From: Chakrabartyella piscis
Lineage (GTDB): Bacteria; Bacillota; Clostridia; Lachnospirales; Anaerotignaceae
Direction: 5' to 3'
NCBI GenBank assembly: GCA_030067835.1
Contig: CP092441.1
Location: forward strand, 2,666,001 to 2,730,000
Length of the DNA stretch: 64,000 nt
A program made the translations under genes and the position numbers. Shown in pieces: positions 63,401 to 64,000 of this stretch. Numbering within the stretch: the first letter of the stretch is position 1; each line of letters starts with the position of its first letter. The notes below the pieces were generated by a model, which ran no database searches, had not been told where the DNA came from, and saw only the letters and a program-made list of their open reading frames with translations.

Positions 63401-63767
63401 TTCCAAGCCTTCCAAACGAATTTCGCCAGCTTTGTCCGTTGTCATTTCATAAATGGTGGTTTCGCCTTTCTTTGCAATGCTAAACACTGCATTGGCAAGG
63501 GGCATTCCTGTATCTTCGTCCACTTTGCGTACCAAAAGACCTGGTTCTGCTTGATTTTGCATGGTAAGTGTTGTGGTTTCACCAGCCACTAACTTGATAA
63601 TTTGTGGTGTATCATCCAACAAATATCCATCTGGCGCAACCAATTCTGTCACTGTATAAGTTCCAGATTTCATGTTGGAAAGATAGGCAACACCGCTGTT
63701 GTCCGTTTGCACATCAAAGGAATTGCTGCCATCGTCCAAAGCCACACGGAATATTGCACCATCTTAG
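60407..63767 (-). CDS. SpaA-type Cna-B-repeat surface protein, 5' part lost at a junction
   Basis: At least 1112 residues. Nine full Cna-B-type repeats and one partial precede a C-terminal domain and end in YVTLPQTGY then stop. Each repeat has a Lys near its start (VRKVDE, IMKIDA, INKVDE) and a Glu box near its end (VTELVAPDGY, ITETTAPSGY, VEEISAPTGY), the pair that forms isopeptide bonds. The LPQTG sorting motif ends the protein with no hydrophobic anchor, unusual. Upstream of GAIFRV an in-frame TAA appears at the junction, so the N-terminus with its signal is missing. Confidence 0.85.
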
Positions 63768-64000
63768 CCACCCATCCATAGCCCGTACCCGCAAAAATCC
63801 TCTTATTTTGCGACTTTCTTCTTCATCGTCGTCACCAGAGCTTCGGCTATGCCATCCTCCTCTTCATCGAAATTCATCAAAATAAGAGAATTTTTGTTCG
63901 CAGAAGTTTTTCAGCCTTACAATCTTCGAGAACAAGGCAGACGATTGAGGCGTACCCAAAAGGTACGGTGATTGAGGATAACGCAGTAATCGGAGCTTGT
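63768..64000. other. Unrelated sequence past a sharp junction with the SpaA-type gene
   Basis: The SpaA-type frame ends at a TAA at about 63766-63768. The remaining 233 bases do not continue the gene. A minus-strand frame there reads MNFDEEEDGIAEALVTTMKK before TAA, perhaps a gene end, and other frames are closed. A rearrangement, an inversion or an assembly join may explain it. Confidence 0.4.

Noticed and set aside
62939..63592. 217-codon plus-strand frame antisense to the SpaA-type gene
   Set aside because: Cys/His/Phe-rich product from the reverse of repeat DNA, no start signal.
1..64000. CRISPR arrays, rRNA or tRNA genes
   Set aside because: No regular spaced repeats of CRISPR type, and no rRNA or cloverleaf sequence was noticed on reading through.

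Overview
The window looks like chromosome of a low-GC Firmicute of the Clostridia, most likely a Lachnospirales-type gut anaerobe. This rests on the AT-rich composition, the gene families and the types of mobile element. No rRNA, tRNA or CRISPR array was seen. Almost every gene lies on the minus strand; the exceptions are two transposase frames inside a group II intron, the intron protein itself, and a four-gene block at 56.8-59.8 kb.

Layout. (1) 1-5.6 kb: probable host DNA, with a truncated NCS1-type cytosine/purine permease, a PucR-type regulator, a 1.3 kb non-coding stretch with an IS200/IS605-like palindromic mini-element, a DUF3800 gene pair, and relics of an HTH gene and a DNA methylase. 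(2) 5.7-41.3 kb: body of an integrative conjugative element (ICE). It starts with three tandem large serine recombinase genes and a control block (SHOCT protein, MazF-like toxin, sigma-like factor, Com-like zinc protein, ImmA protease, XRE repressor behind a promoter with an internal LexA-type box). A WYL-regulated defence island follows: type III Res and Mod, a SNF2 helicase, a two-TM membrane protein and two unknown proteins. Then come the transfer genes: VirD4, a DUF3991/TOPRIM protein broken by a group II intron that itself carries an IS3 element, relaxase, RHH accessory protein, NlpC/P60 hydrolase, VirB4, PrgI, VirB6 and a C5 methyltransferase.

(3) 41.4-59.9 kb: an 18.6 kb block lying between transfer genes that normally sit together. 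Its left half has a decayed serine recombinase 3' end, a beta-glucoside PTS operon (GntR, ROK kinase, ManA, EIIA, EIIB, EIIC, GH1 phospho-beta-glucosidase) and a complete IS1634-type element. Its right half is a mobilizable element (serine recombinase, TnpW, relaxase with a nested overlapping frame, MobC, RepA-like helicase, two DUF6809 proteins). Its cargo is a MarR-controlled operon of three nitrogenase-like proteins. (4) 60-63.8 kb: the ICE resumes with a DUF3852 membrane protein and a large Cna-B-repeat surface protein whose 5' end is lost at an abrupt junction near 63768.

The most unusual content is the NifH/NifD/NifK-like cargo operon. The reductase and the 212-residue component-1-like protein keep cluster-binding cysteines, and the 389-codon-class partner has lost them. 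The operon is preceded by a near-ideal promoter and three copies of TTAGCACTACTAA. Second in interest is the six-gene WYL-linked type III/SNF2/membrane island.
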